The position numbers were made by a program, and so were the translations under genes. A DNA stretch of 38,412 nt from Ramlibacter tataouinensis (lineage in GTDB: Bacteria > Pseudomonadota > Gammaproteobacteria > Burkholderiales > Burkholderiaceae_C), in the NCBI GenBank assembly GCA_002427815.1, contig DIZF01000008.1, positions 1 to 38,412 of the forward strand. Reading direction: 5' to 3'. Below are positions 1-7,305 of this stretch, piece by piece (the first letter of the stretch is position 1; every line of letters begins with the position of its first letter). Under the pieces are notes generated by a model that had not been told where the DNA came from, searched no databases, and worked only from the letters and a program-made list of their open reading frames with translations.

Positions 1-630
1 GCCGCCGCCGCCGGCGTGCCGCCACCGGTGCCGGTGGCGGTCGACGGGGTCCGCGGCGGCGCTACGGCGGGCACGCCCGAACAAGGACTGGGTCTGGCCG
101 GCGCCGGGCAACCGACGGTCCAAGTTCAAGCAACGGAAAGCAGCGTGTCGGCCCAGGCTGCAAGGCCTGTCGGCGAAGCGGAGTCCTCGCGTCTTGTCCG
201 TCCGGTCACGTTCGACAGCGGTGGCATCCAGCTGATTGCCGCCGAGGCTTCCGATCTGGTGTTGAACCGCTTTGCCATTACCGGCGTTCGTGAAGGTGCA
301 GCCCTGGAAGATCTCCAGCGCACGCTTCGTTCAACGGCCTTTTCGAACCAGCTGGACGAGCTCCGCAGCAACCTGTACGAGGGACTGGAGCTCGACAAGA
401 CGATTACCATTTCGGTCGCCGGCGTTTCGCTCGGGCTGTCGCTGGTCTACGTGCTGTGGCTGATTCGCGGCGGGGTCCTGATGGGGAGCTATCTCTCTGC
501 CTTGCCCGCATGGCGGGTCCTCGACCCGTTGCCGGTTTTGTCCCGGGTCGACGAAGAAGCCGAAGAAGACGATGAAGCACTGGACGCCGTGACGGACAAC
601 GGTGGCAATCCGCTGCGGGGCTTCGGATGA
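1..630 (+). CDS. C-terminal part of a probable large surface or envelope protein (5' truncated)
   Basis: The reading frame is open from the first base, so the true start lies outside the window; the first internal ATG is at 16. About 209 residues are visible. The first 60 or so are Ala/Gly/Pro/Val-rich and low in complexity. A more structured part follows (FDSGGIQLIAAEASDLV), then one hydrophobic segment near residues 138-160 of the visible part (ISVAGVSLGLSLVYVLWLIR), the motif LPAWRVLDPLPVL, and an acidic tail with EEAEEDDEALD. I remember this hydrophobic segment plus (P/L)xWRxxDPLPVL ending from C-termini of very large repeat-containing proteins in Comamonadaceae; this is recall, not a search. 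The stop overlaps the start of the histidine kinase (ATGA), so the two genes are probably translationally coupled. A function as envelope protein feeding the sensor is inference. Confidence 0.6.
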   Translation, partial: AAAAGVPPPVPVAVDGVRGGATAGTPEQGLGLAGAGQPTVQVQATESSVSAQAARPVGEAESSRLVRPVTFDSGGIQLIAAEASDLVLNRFAITGVREGAALEDLQRTLRSTAFSNQLDELRSNLYEGLELDKTITISVAGVSLGLSLVYVLWLIRGGVLMGSYLSALPAWRVLDPLPVLSRVDEEAEEDDEALDAVTDNGGNPLRGFG

Positions 631-3134
631 AACGGCTCAGCACCCGAACCTATATTTCGCTCGGCCTGGTTTCACTGGTCAGCAGCGCCTTGCTGGCCGC
701 TTCTTTTCTGGGTCTGGTGCCCGATCGCGACGGCGCAGTTCGTCAGGGCAGGGTGGCGCTGGCGGAGGCTATCGCCGCCGCCAGCACTGCGATCCTCAGC
801 AGCCCCGACCCGCGTCCGCTGGAAGGCGTGCTTCGATTCATCCAGAAGCGCAATGAAGGCCTGCTCTCGATCGGGCTGCGTTCACAGGACGGCAAGCTGG
901 TGCTGGCGCTGGGAGACCACGCCCGGCACTGGGTGCCGATCGACAGCGCGCGTGCCACGGATTCGCAGATCCAGGTCAACCTGTTTTCCGGTTCCCGGCC
1001 CTGGGGCCAACTGGAATTGAGGTTCGATCCGCTGGTGGCGCCAGGCCTGGCCGGCATCCTGCAGACGCCGATCGTCCCGCTGCTGGCTTGTTGTGCGGTG
1101 CTGTGTTTCCTCGGTTTCCAGGTGTACCTGCACCGCGTGCTGCGCCACCTCGACCCGTCCCAGGCCATTCCCGGTCGCGTTCGTTCGGCCCTGGATTCGC
1201 TCACAGAGGGCTTGCTGGTGGTGGACCAGAAGCAGTCGGTGGTGCTCGCCAACGAGGCCTTCGTCAAGCTCCTGGGCAAGTCCAACGAACAGCTGATGGG
1301 AACACCCGTGTCGGCCATAGCCTGGCTCGACGACGCGGGGCAGCCGCTGCCTGAAGCGACCTATCCGTGGGTGGCAGCACTGGACCAGGGCGTGGTCCAG
1401 CGAGATCGGCGCCTGCGCTTGCGGGACAACGCCGGACGCGACCGCAGCTTCGTTGTGAACTGCTCGCCTGTCCTGAGCACAGGTGGCAAGGCCGGCGGTG
1501 TGCTGATCAGCCTGGAAGACATCACCCTGTTGCAGCAAAGCCAGGCCGAGCTGCGACAGGCCAAGGACGAAGCCGAAGCGGCCAACCGCGCCAAGAGCGA
1601 CTTCCTTGCCAACATGAGCCACGAGATCCGCACCCCGATGAACGCGATCCTCGGCTTCACCGAGCTGCTCAAGCGCGGCTACAGCAAGAGCGAGCGCGAA
1701 TCGTCGCGCTACCTCGACACCATCCACACCAGCGGGCGCCATCTGCTGTCGCTGATCAACGACATCCTGGACCTGTCCAAGGTCGAAGCGGGCCACGTGG
1801 AGATCGAGGCCGGCCCCTGCATGCCGCACGTCGTGGCGCAGCAGGCGATCGCGGAGCTGTCGGTCAAAGCGCGTGAAAAGGGGATCCGGCTGGAGCTGGA
1901 AGCCGACGGTCCGGTGCCGGAAACCGTCACGTCGGACGGCGCGCGCATGCGCCAGGTGCTGCTGAACCTGATCGGCAACGCGATCAAGTTCACGGAAAAA
2001 GGCGGCGTGACGGTGGTGCTCAGTTGCAGGGGAAGCCAGTACGTCATGGCGGTGCGCGACACCGGCATCGGCATTCCGGCCGAACGCATCGAGGACATGT
2101 TCGAACCTTTCACCCAGGCCGATGCCTCGATCACGCGCCGCTTTGGCGGGACCGGCCTGGGGCTCGCCATCAGTCGCAAACTGGCGCGCGCCCTGGGTGG
2201 GGATCTCTCCGCAACGAGCACGCCCGGCGTGGGCTCGACGCTGACCTTTAGCTGCGAAACCGGATCGCTGCAAAACGTGCGGATGTTGACCCCGGCGCAG
2301 GTGCTGGCAGCGCAAACGGTCGTGGCCGCGGCGCCCAAAGCCCGCTGGCGCATTCCCGCCTCGCGGGTGCTGGTGGTGGACGACGGCGCCGAGAATCGGG
2401 AACTGCTGTCGCTGGTTCTCGCGGAGCAGGGCTTGTGGGTGGAAGAGGCGGAGGACGGCCAGGTTGCGCTGGACAAGGTCGCGGCCGGCGGATTCGACCT
2501 GATCCTGATGGACATGCACATGCCGGTGATGGACGGTTCCACCGCCGCGCGGGCCTTGCGCAGCAGAGGCGTCGCCACGCCCATCATCGCTTTCTCCGCC
2601 GATGCCATGAAAGGCTACGAGGCGGAAGCGCTGGCCGCGGGCTGCACCGCGTGCCTCACGAAGCCCATCGACATCGACGTCCTGCTCGACCGGCTCGCGC
2701 AGGTGCTGGGTGGGGAGCGCCTCGCGCCAGACGCTTCTTCCGCTGAGACTATCCTCATGCCGGCGAGCGCGCCGGCCCCACTGGCACTCGACGCCGGGCC
2801 CGACTCCGGGGCCTCGCGTGCGCCGATTCATTCGCGATTTGCGGACCAGCCTCGCCTCTCCCCCATCGTCGGCAAGTTTGCGGCGCGGCTCCGGGAGCGG
2901 ATCGATGCGGCCTGGGAGTACCACGCCGACGGCGACTTCGAGGAACTCGGCCGCTTCGGACACTGGCTTGCCGGCTCCGCCGGGATGATGGGCTACGACA
3001 GCCTCACGGCGCCGGCGCGTGAACTGGAGGCGCTGGCGAAGGCCGGGGATCGTACCGCCTCATCCACGGTGTTGGCGCGGCTGGACAGCATGTGCGACCG
3101 GCTCGTGGTTCCAGAGCCGGTCGTCGCTTCGTGA
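627..3134 (+). CDS. Membrane hybrid histidine kinase (PAS-HisKA-HATPase-REC-Hpt)
   Basis: An 835-residue hybrid sensor kinase. Membrane segments lie near residues 9-31 and 141-166 and enclose a periplasmic loop of about 110 residues. A PAS-like domain (about 185-300) is followed by a short helical linker and the HisKA box MSHEIRTPMNA with phospho-acceptor His332. The ATPase part shows the N box NLIGNAIKFTEKG, G1 DTGIGI and G2 GGTGLGLAIS. A receiver domain follows (VLVVDD; LILMDMHMP with phospho-acceptor Asp629; CLTKP with the conserved Lys). The C-terminal about 100 residues look like an Hpt domain: GHWLAGSAGMMG resembles HxLKGSAxxxG with His779 kept but the usual Lys replaced by Ala. The expected phosphorelay is His332 to Asp629 to His779 and then to a separate regulator, plausibly the REC-GGDEF-EAL protein 44 bp downstream. 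The start overlaps the upstream stop by 4 bp. The signal sensed is unknown. Confidence 0.93.
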   Translation: MKRLSTRTYISLGLVSLVSSALLAASFLGLVPDRDGAVRQGRVALAEAIAAASTAILSSPDPRPLEGVLRFIQKRNEGLLSIGLRSQDGKLVLALGDHARHWVPIDSARATDSQIQVNLFSGSRPWGQLELRFDPLVAPGLAGILQTPIVPLLACCAVLCFLGFQVYLHRVLRHLDPSQAIPGRVRSALDSLTEGLLVVDQKQSVVLANEAFVKLLGKSNEQLMGTPVSAIAWLDDAGQPLPEATYPWVAALDQGVVQRDRRLRLRDNAGRDRSFVVNCSPVLSTGGKAGGVLISLEDITLLQQSQAELRQAKDEAEAANRAKSDFLANMSHEIRTPMNAILGFTELLKRGYSKSERESSRYLDTIHTSGRHLLSLINDILDLSKVEAGHVEIEAGPCMPHVVAQQAIAELSVKAREKGIRLELEADGPVPETVTSDGARMRQVLLNLIGNAIKFTEKGGVTVVLSCRGSQYVMAVRDTGIGIPAERIEDMFEPFTQADASITRRFGGTGLGLAISRKLARALGGDLSATSTPGVGSTLTFSCETGSLQNVRMLTPAQVLAAQTVVAAAPKARWRIPASRVLVVDDGAENRELLSLVLAEQGLWVEEAEDGQVALDKVAAGGFDLILMDMHMPVMDGSTAARALRSRGVATPIIAFSADAMKGYEAEALAAGCTACLTKPIDIDVLLDRLAQVLGGERLAPDASSAETILMPASAPAPLALDAGPDSGASRAPIHSRFADQPRLSPIVGKFAARLRERIDAAWEYHADGDFEELGRFGHWLAGSAGMMGYDSLTAPARELEALAKAGDRTASSTVLARLDSMCDRLVVPEPVVAS

Positions 3135-3178
3135 TTTCCCGAAGAGCACAATAGCCTCACTGATCAAGGCCAGCTTCA

Positions 3179-5029
3179 ATGGAACCTGATAGCACCAGCG
3201 GCAGCGGAAGCGGGAGTTCCGGACCGCCCACCGTCTTCATGCCGGGGGCCGACCAGCTGGCCGACCGCCGCATGGGCGCCTCCAACCCCGAAGAAATGGT
3301 CTGGGGCAATCAGTCGCTCGCAGGGCTGAGCGACGCCGTCATCATGATGGTGGACGACGAGCAACTGAACATCGATATGACCGAGGCCTTCCTCGAAGGT
3401 GCGGGCTACCGGCATTTTGTGTCGACCAACCAGGCCGAAACCGCTGTCGAGCTGATGCACAGCAAGCGGCCCAGCCTGGTGTTGCTGGACCTGTCGATGC
3501 CCAAGGTCAGCGGGATGCAGATCCTGAAGATCATGCGCAACGATGCCGTGCTGTGCCACATCCCGGTCATCGTGCTGACCAGCACGCACGACCCCCAGGT
3601 GAAGCTGCAGGCCCTGTCGGTGGGAGCCATGGACTTCCTGTCGAAGCCGGTGGATCCGAGCGAGCTGGCATTGCGGATCCGCAACACGCTGGCAGCAACC
3701 ATCTACCGCGATTACCTGGCCCAGCACGATCCGCTGACCGGACTCCCGAACAAGCTGTGCTACAAGGAAGCGGTCAAGGCGGCGCTCAGCAGCTCCGGCC
3801 AGCAGTCCAAGGGAGCACTGATCCATATCGGCGTGGACCACCTGGGCAGCGTCAACGACGCGATGGGCCGGGCGGTCGGCGACCAGTTGATGCAGCGCAT
3901 TGGCAAGCGGCTGGCCAGTTGCGTCGAAGCGGAAGGCGCTGCCGCCGTCGCCAGTGTGGAAGACCATCCCACGCTGTACCGGTTCGACGGCGACGAGTTC
4001 GCAGTGCTGCTTCCGCGCATGGAAGACATCGAGACCGCCGCCAACTTCATCAACCGGCTGCTCGATGCGGCGTCCACCAGCTTCAATCGCGGTGGGGCGC
4101 AGGAAATGTTCGTCACCTGCAGCGTCGGCGTCGCGGTGTTTCCCGATGACGGCCGCGTGCTCGATCCCCTGGTGACCAATGCCGGCCTGGCGATGCGGCA
4201 TGCCAAGAGGTCGGGGCGTCACACCTACGCGTTTTTCTCGACCGAGCTCAACGAAAGGGCGGTACGAGCGCTCAGCCGCGGCGCCGACCTGCGGATGGCG
4301 TTCACCCGCAACCAGGTCGAGTTGCTTTACCAGCCGCGGGTCCATACCGCCACCCGCAGGCTCAGGGGGGCGCAGGCGATCGCCCGCTGGTCCCATCCGT
4401 CGGGCGAGGTGTTCGAGGGCGACGCCCTGCTGGATCTGGCGGCCACCAACGAAATGAGCATGGCGCTCACCGAATGGATGCTCCAGCAGCTGCGGGACCA
4501 GACCAAGGCTTGGCGCGCCGTCAACCGCCGGCTGCGTCGTGTCGGCGTGACTGTCGACCTCGATCGGCTCACCTTGCCGCAGGTTTGCGACATCTTGCGC
4601 GATGGGATTCGCGGCGGGTTGCAGCCGCAGTACCTTGCCGTCGAATTGCGCGGCGGCGTCGATGTCGAACCGGCCCGGGCGGACATTGAAACTTTCACCG
4701 GCCTGAAGAAGATGGGCATGCACTTCATTCTCGACCGGTTCGGCGGCCCGGACTCGTCGCTGCTGCAGCTGCGCGGGCTGCCGATCGACGCGGTGAAAGT
4801 CCATCCGCTCTTCTTCCAACCCGCCGGCACCAACGGGGACGTCCGCCCGCTGGCCGCGGCGCTGCTGGCCCTGACTCGCCAGCTGGGGCTGCGGTCGATC
4901 GCCACCGGGATCGACACTGAGCGCCAGCTGGAACTGATCAAGGCGCAGCGGTGCGACGAATACCAGGGGCAGCTGATCGGCGCGCCGATGACGGCGGCTG
5001 CGTTCGCCACAAGGTGGCTCCTGGCCTGA
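3179..5029 (+). CDS. Response regulator with REC, GGDEF and degenerate EAL domains
   Basis: A 616-residue cytoplasmic protein. After a Gly/Ser-rich N-terminus there is a receiver domain (about 55-175: MMVDDEQ; LLDLSMP with Asp104; LSKPVD with the conserved Lys). A GGDEF domain follows (about 180-350: DPLTGLPNK; RFDGDEFAVLLP, signature at 270-274 reading DGDEF), then an EAL-like domain (about 370-616). In the EAL part the signature Glu is replaced (GAQAIARW, Gln399), the DDFG motif reads LDRFGG, and the loop-6 AEGVE motif reads ATGIDTE; the lysine of the LKID motif (VKVHP) and the QG motif remain. From known EAL chemistry several metal ligands are missing, so phosphodiesterase activity is unlikely and this part may bind c-di-GMP or act as an adaptor. 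No RxxD inhibitory site is seen at the usual spacing before DGDEF. Whether DGDEF still makes c-di-GMP cannot be told. It follows the hybrid kinase by 44 bp and is the likely partner. Confidence 0.9.
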   Translation: MEPDSTSGSGSGSSGPPTVFMPGADQLADRRMGASNPEEMVWGNQSLAGLSDAVIMMVDDEQLNIDMTEAFLEGAGYRHFVSTNQAETAVELMHSKRPSLVLLDLSMPKVSGMQILKIMRNDAVLCHIPVIVLTSTHDPQVKLQALSVGAMDFLSKPVDPSELALRIRNTLAATIYRDYLAQHDPLTGLPNKLCYKEAVKAALSSSGQQSKGALIHIGVDHLGSVNDAMGRAVGDQLMQRIGKRLASCVEAEGAAAVASVEDHPTLYRFDGDEFAVLLPRMEDIETAANFINRLLDAASTSFNRGGAQEMFVTCSVGVAVFPDDGRVLDPLVTNAGLAMRHAKRSGRHTYAFFSTELNERAVRALSRGADLRMAFTRNQVELLYQPRVHTATRRLRGAQAIARWSHPSGEVFEGDALLDLAATNEMSMALTEWMLQQLRDQTKAWRAVNRRLRRVGVTVDLDRLTLPQVCDILRDGIRGGLQPQYLAVELRGGVDVEPARADIETFTGLKKMGMHFILDRFGGPDSSLLQLRGLPIDAVKVHPLFFQPAGTNGDVRPLAAALLALTRQLGLRSIATGIDTERQLELIKAQRCDEYQGQLIGAPMTAAAFATRWLLA

Positions 5030-5051
5030 GCGGCTCCGGGCGTCTGCGGGA

Positions 5052-5252
5052 GTGCGCATTCGCGAGACCGCATTCGGTCCGTCAAACTGGGCCCTGAGGG
5101 GCAAGGTCATCGACTGCTTTGTGCACCCCAGGGGCAACGAGCAATCCCCTGTTGGCGGTGAGGGTGTTTTGATCGAGCTGGTGCCGGCATCGGCTGAGGT
5201 GGTCCGCGCCTTCGCGGCGCTGGCGGCAGCGCCCGGCGATCCCAATCCCTAG
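5052..5252 (+). pseudogene. Possible C-terminal remnant of a VOC/glyoxalase-like protein
   Basis: An open frame of 66 codons from a GTG. Its second half (VIDCFVHPRG, then GVLIELVPASAEVVRAF) resembles the last beta-strand and helix of VOC-superfamily proteins, where an 'F(I/L)HP...GVLIELVQ' ending is common. The first 20 residues have no such look, and no N-terminal part of a VOC domain is present upstream. If real, it is a decayed gene end. It could equally be a chance frame in GC-rich DNA; this is a weak call from memory of the family. Confidence 0.25.
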
Positions 5253-5273
5253 CGCACGAGCCTCCCGGCCCAG

Positions 5274-5287
5274 TTGACAAGTGTCAA
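5274..5287. promoter_or_regulatory. Inverted repeat TTGACA-AG-TGTCAA
   Basis: Two 6-bp arms separated by 2 bp lie about 190 bp before the TTG start of the oxidoreductase operon. The left arm is also a perfect sigma-70 -35 hexamer, but no convincing -10 lies 16-18 bp downstream (a TCTAAT at 5310-5315 is too far). It could be an operator for a dimeric regulator. Evidence is the symmetry only. Confidence 0.3.
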
Positions 5288-5478
5288 CGCCCTCCGAGGC
5301 GCGCTTTGGTCTAATGCGTTGCCATGAATGCTCAGCCTGAAGACCGATCGGACAGCGCGCCAGCGCTATGCTCCAGGGTTGAACCGAGCGATCTTTTTTT
5401 GCAGGCGTCGCGTAGACTGTCTGCAGACCCGCAGGCTCCGAAACCCCGGGGCGCCGGGGAAACGGCCAGGAGAGAGTT

Positions 5479-7305
5479 TTGCACCGAACCGATATTGCCA
5501 ACCCCGCCTATTTCCACAAGGTCGTCGATTGCCAGTGGGCCTGTCCCGCACACACACCGGTTCCTGAATACATCCGGTTGATCGCGCAGGGTCGCTACAG
5601 CGATGCCTACATGATCAACTGGGTCTCCAACGTCTTCCCAGGCGTGCTCGGCCGCACCTGCGACCGTCCCTGCGAACCCGCCTGCCGGCGCAGCCGGGTC
5701 GAGGAAAACAACGGCGAACACCCCGAGCCGGTCGCGATCTGCCGACTCAAGCGCGTGGCGGCCGACCTGAAGGACGACGTCGGCGATCGGATGCCCAAAG
5801 CCGGAGCGAAAAACGGCAAACGGGTGGCCTGCATCGGCGCCGGCCCGGCATCGCTCACCGTCGCGCGCGACCTGGCGCCGCTGGGCTATGACGTCACCGT
5901 GTTCGACGGCGAGGCCAAGGCCGGCGGCTTCATCCGCACGCAGATCCCCCGGTTCCGGCTGCCCGAGTCGGTGATCGACGAGGAGACCGGCTACATCCTC
6001 AACCTGGGCGTTCACTTCCGGAACAACGAGCGCGTTGAATCGATGAAGGCGCTGATGGCCCAAGGCTACGACGCGATCTTTGTCGGTTGCGGCGCCCCCC
6101 GCGGGCGCAACCTGGAGATACCGGGCCGTACCGAAGCCGCTCGCCACATCCACATCGGCATCGACTGGCTGGCGTCGGTGTCGTTCGGCCACATCAAGAC
6201 CATCGGCAAGCGCGTGATCGTGCTGGGCGGCGGCAACACGGCGATGGACTGCTGCCGCTCGGCCCGGCGGCTGGGCGGTGCCGACGTGAAGGTCATCGTG
6301 CGCAGCGGCTTCGAGGAGATGAAGGCTTCGCCCTGGGAAAAAGAGGACGCCATGCACGAGGGCATCCCGATCATCAATTACCACGTGCCCAAGGCCTTCG
6401 TGCACAAGAATGGCAAGCTGCAGGGCATGAGCTTCGAGATCGTCAAAGCCGTGTACGACGACAAAGGCCGGCGCAAGCTGGTTCCCACCGGCCAGGCCGA
6501 CGCTTTCTTCGAGTGCGATGACGTGCTGGTCGCCGTGGGACAGGAAAACGCCTTCCCATGGATCGAGCGCGACTGCGGGCTCGCCTTCGACGAATGGGGC
6601 CTGCCGGTGCTGAACAAGGAGACGCTGCAGTCGACGGTGCCCAACGTCTTCTTCGGCGGCGACGCCGCTTTCGGTCCCAAGAACATCATCACCGCGGTGG
6701 CCCATGGGCACGAGGCCGCGGTGTCGATCGACAAGCTGCTGCACGATGAGCCCATCGAGATGCGCCCGCCGCCGATGACCAACCTGATGTCGCAGAAGAT
6801 GGGCATCCACGAGTGGAGCTACGACAACGACACCTCCAACGACGAGCGCTTCAAGGTGCCATGGGCGAAGGCCGAGCTGGCGCTGGCCAGCATCAAGGTG
6901 GAGGTCGAGCTGGGGTTCGACGTCGCCACGGCCGTGAAGGAGGCGGGCCGCTGCCTGAATTGCGACGTGCAGACCGTGTTCACCGAATCGGCCTGCATCG
7001 AGTGCGACGCCTGCGTCGACATCTGTCCCATGGATTGCATCACCTTCACCGTCAACGGCGAGGAACCGGATTTGCGAACGCGGCTGAAGGCGCCCGCGCT
7101 CAACCTGGCGCAGTCGCTTTATGTTTCCGGCGGCCTGAAGACCGGGCGCGTCATGGTCAAGGACGAGGATGTCTGCCTGCATTGCGGGCTGTGCGCGGAG
7201 CGCTGCCCGACCGGCGCCTGGGACATGCAGAAATACCTGCTGAACATGACCACGGCGGGGCCGGCCTGCCGCGACCAGCGCCAGCCGCAACGGGAGATCG
7301 CATGA
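5479..7305 (+). CDS. NAD(P)-binding flavin/Fe-S subunit of a 2-oxoacid oxidoreductase (KorC-like, GltD-type)
   Basis: A 608-residue protein starting at TTG, chosen because AGGAGAG lies a few bases upstream and the conserved N-terminal Cys region begins at once. Cys18/Cys22 (CQWACP) and Cys61/65/69 (CDRPCEPAC) are the Fe-S region typical of the small subunit of NADPH-glutamate synthase and of dihydropyrimidine dehydrogenase. An FAD site follows (GAGPAS, 121-126) and an NAD(P) site (GGGNTA, 251-256). Two C-terminal [4Fe-4S] motifs are added, Cys507/510/513/517 (CIECDACVDICP) and Cys567/570/573/577 (CLHCGLCAERCP). Its stop overlaps the alpha subunit start (ATGA), so it should be part of the same enzyme, linking the 2-oxoacid:ferredoxin-type core to NAD(P). 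This matches the three-subunit 2-oxoglutarate:NADP+ oxidoreductase I recall from Azoarcus evansii. Whether the cofactor is NAD or NADP, and the direction of flow, are inferred. Confidence 0.88.
   Translation: MHRTDIANPAYFHKVVDCQWACPAHTPVPEYIRLIAQGRYSDAYMINWVSNVFPGVLGRTCDRPCEPACRRSRVEENNGEHPEPVAICRLKRVAADLKDDVGDRMPKAGAKNGKRVACIGAGPASLTVARDLAPLGYDVTVFDGEAKAGGFIRTQIPRFRLPESVIDEETGYILNLGVHFRNNERVESMKALMAQGYDAIFVGCGAPRGRNLEIPGRTEAARHIHIGIDWLASVSFGHIKTIGKRVIVLGGGNTAMDCCRSARRLGGADVKVIVRSGFEEMKASPWEKEDAMHEGIPIINYHVPKAFVHKNGKLQGMSFEIVKAVYDDKGRRKLVPTGQADAFFECDDVLVAVGQENAFPWIERDCGLAFDEWGLPVLNKETLQSTVPNVFFGGDAAFGPKNIITAVAHGHEAAVSIDKLLHDEPIEMRPPPMTNLMSQKMGIHEWSYDNDTSNDERFKVPWAKAELALASIKVEVELGFDVATAVKEAGRCLNCDVQTVFTESACIECDACVDICPMDCITFTVNGEEPDLRTRLKAPALNLAQSLYVSGGLKTGRVMVKDEDVCLHCGLCAERCPTGAWDMQKYLLNMTTAGPACRDQRQPQREIA

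Larger units (their letters stand above)
5030..5478. other. Non-coding stretch upstream of the oxidoreductase operon
   Basis: This 449-base gap holds no convincing intact gene. It contains a possible C-terminal gene remnant (5052-5252), a short inverted repeat with a TTGACA hexamer (5274-5287), and just before 5479 a good ribosome binding site (AGGAGAG at about 5468-5474). Small open frames starting at 5324 and 5328 run into the oxidoreductase gene and show no recognisable protein features. No strong terminator for the upstream signalling genes is visible. Confidence 0.5.

Noticed and set aside
1..15. GCC-rich short repeat at the window start
   Set aside because: It is part of the Ala-rich coding sequence of the truncated gene.
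882..2963. Long open frame on the minus strand opposite the hybrid kinase
   Set aside because: It mirrors the kinase in a GC-rich genome, has a His/Gln/Arg-rich composition without domains, and the plus-strand protein has every expected motif.
3176..5245. Long minus-strand frame opposite the REC-GGDEF-EAL gene
   Set aside because: Composition typical of an antisense shadow, no recognisable domain; the plus strand encodes a well-formed protein.
5324..5581. Small plus-strand frames before the oxidoreductase operon
   Set aside because: They run into the flavin subunit gene in another frame and show no protein features.
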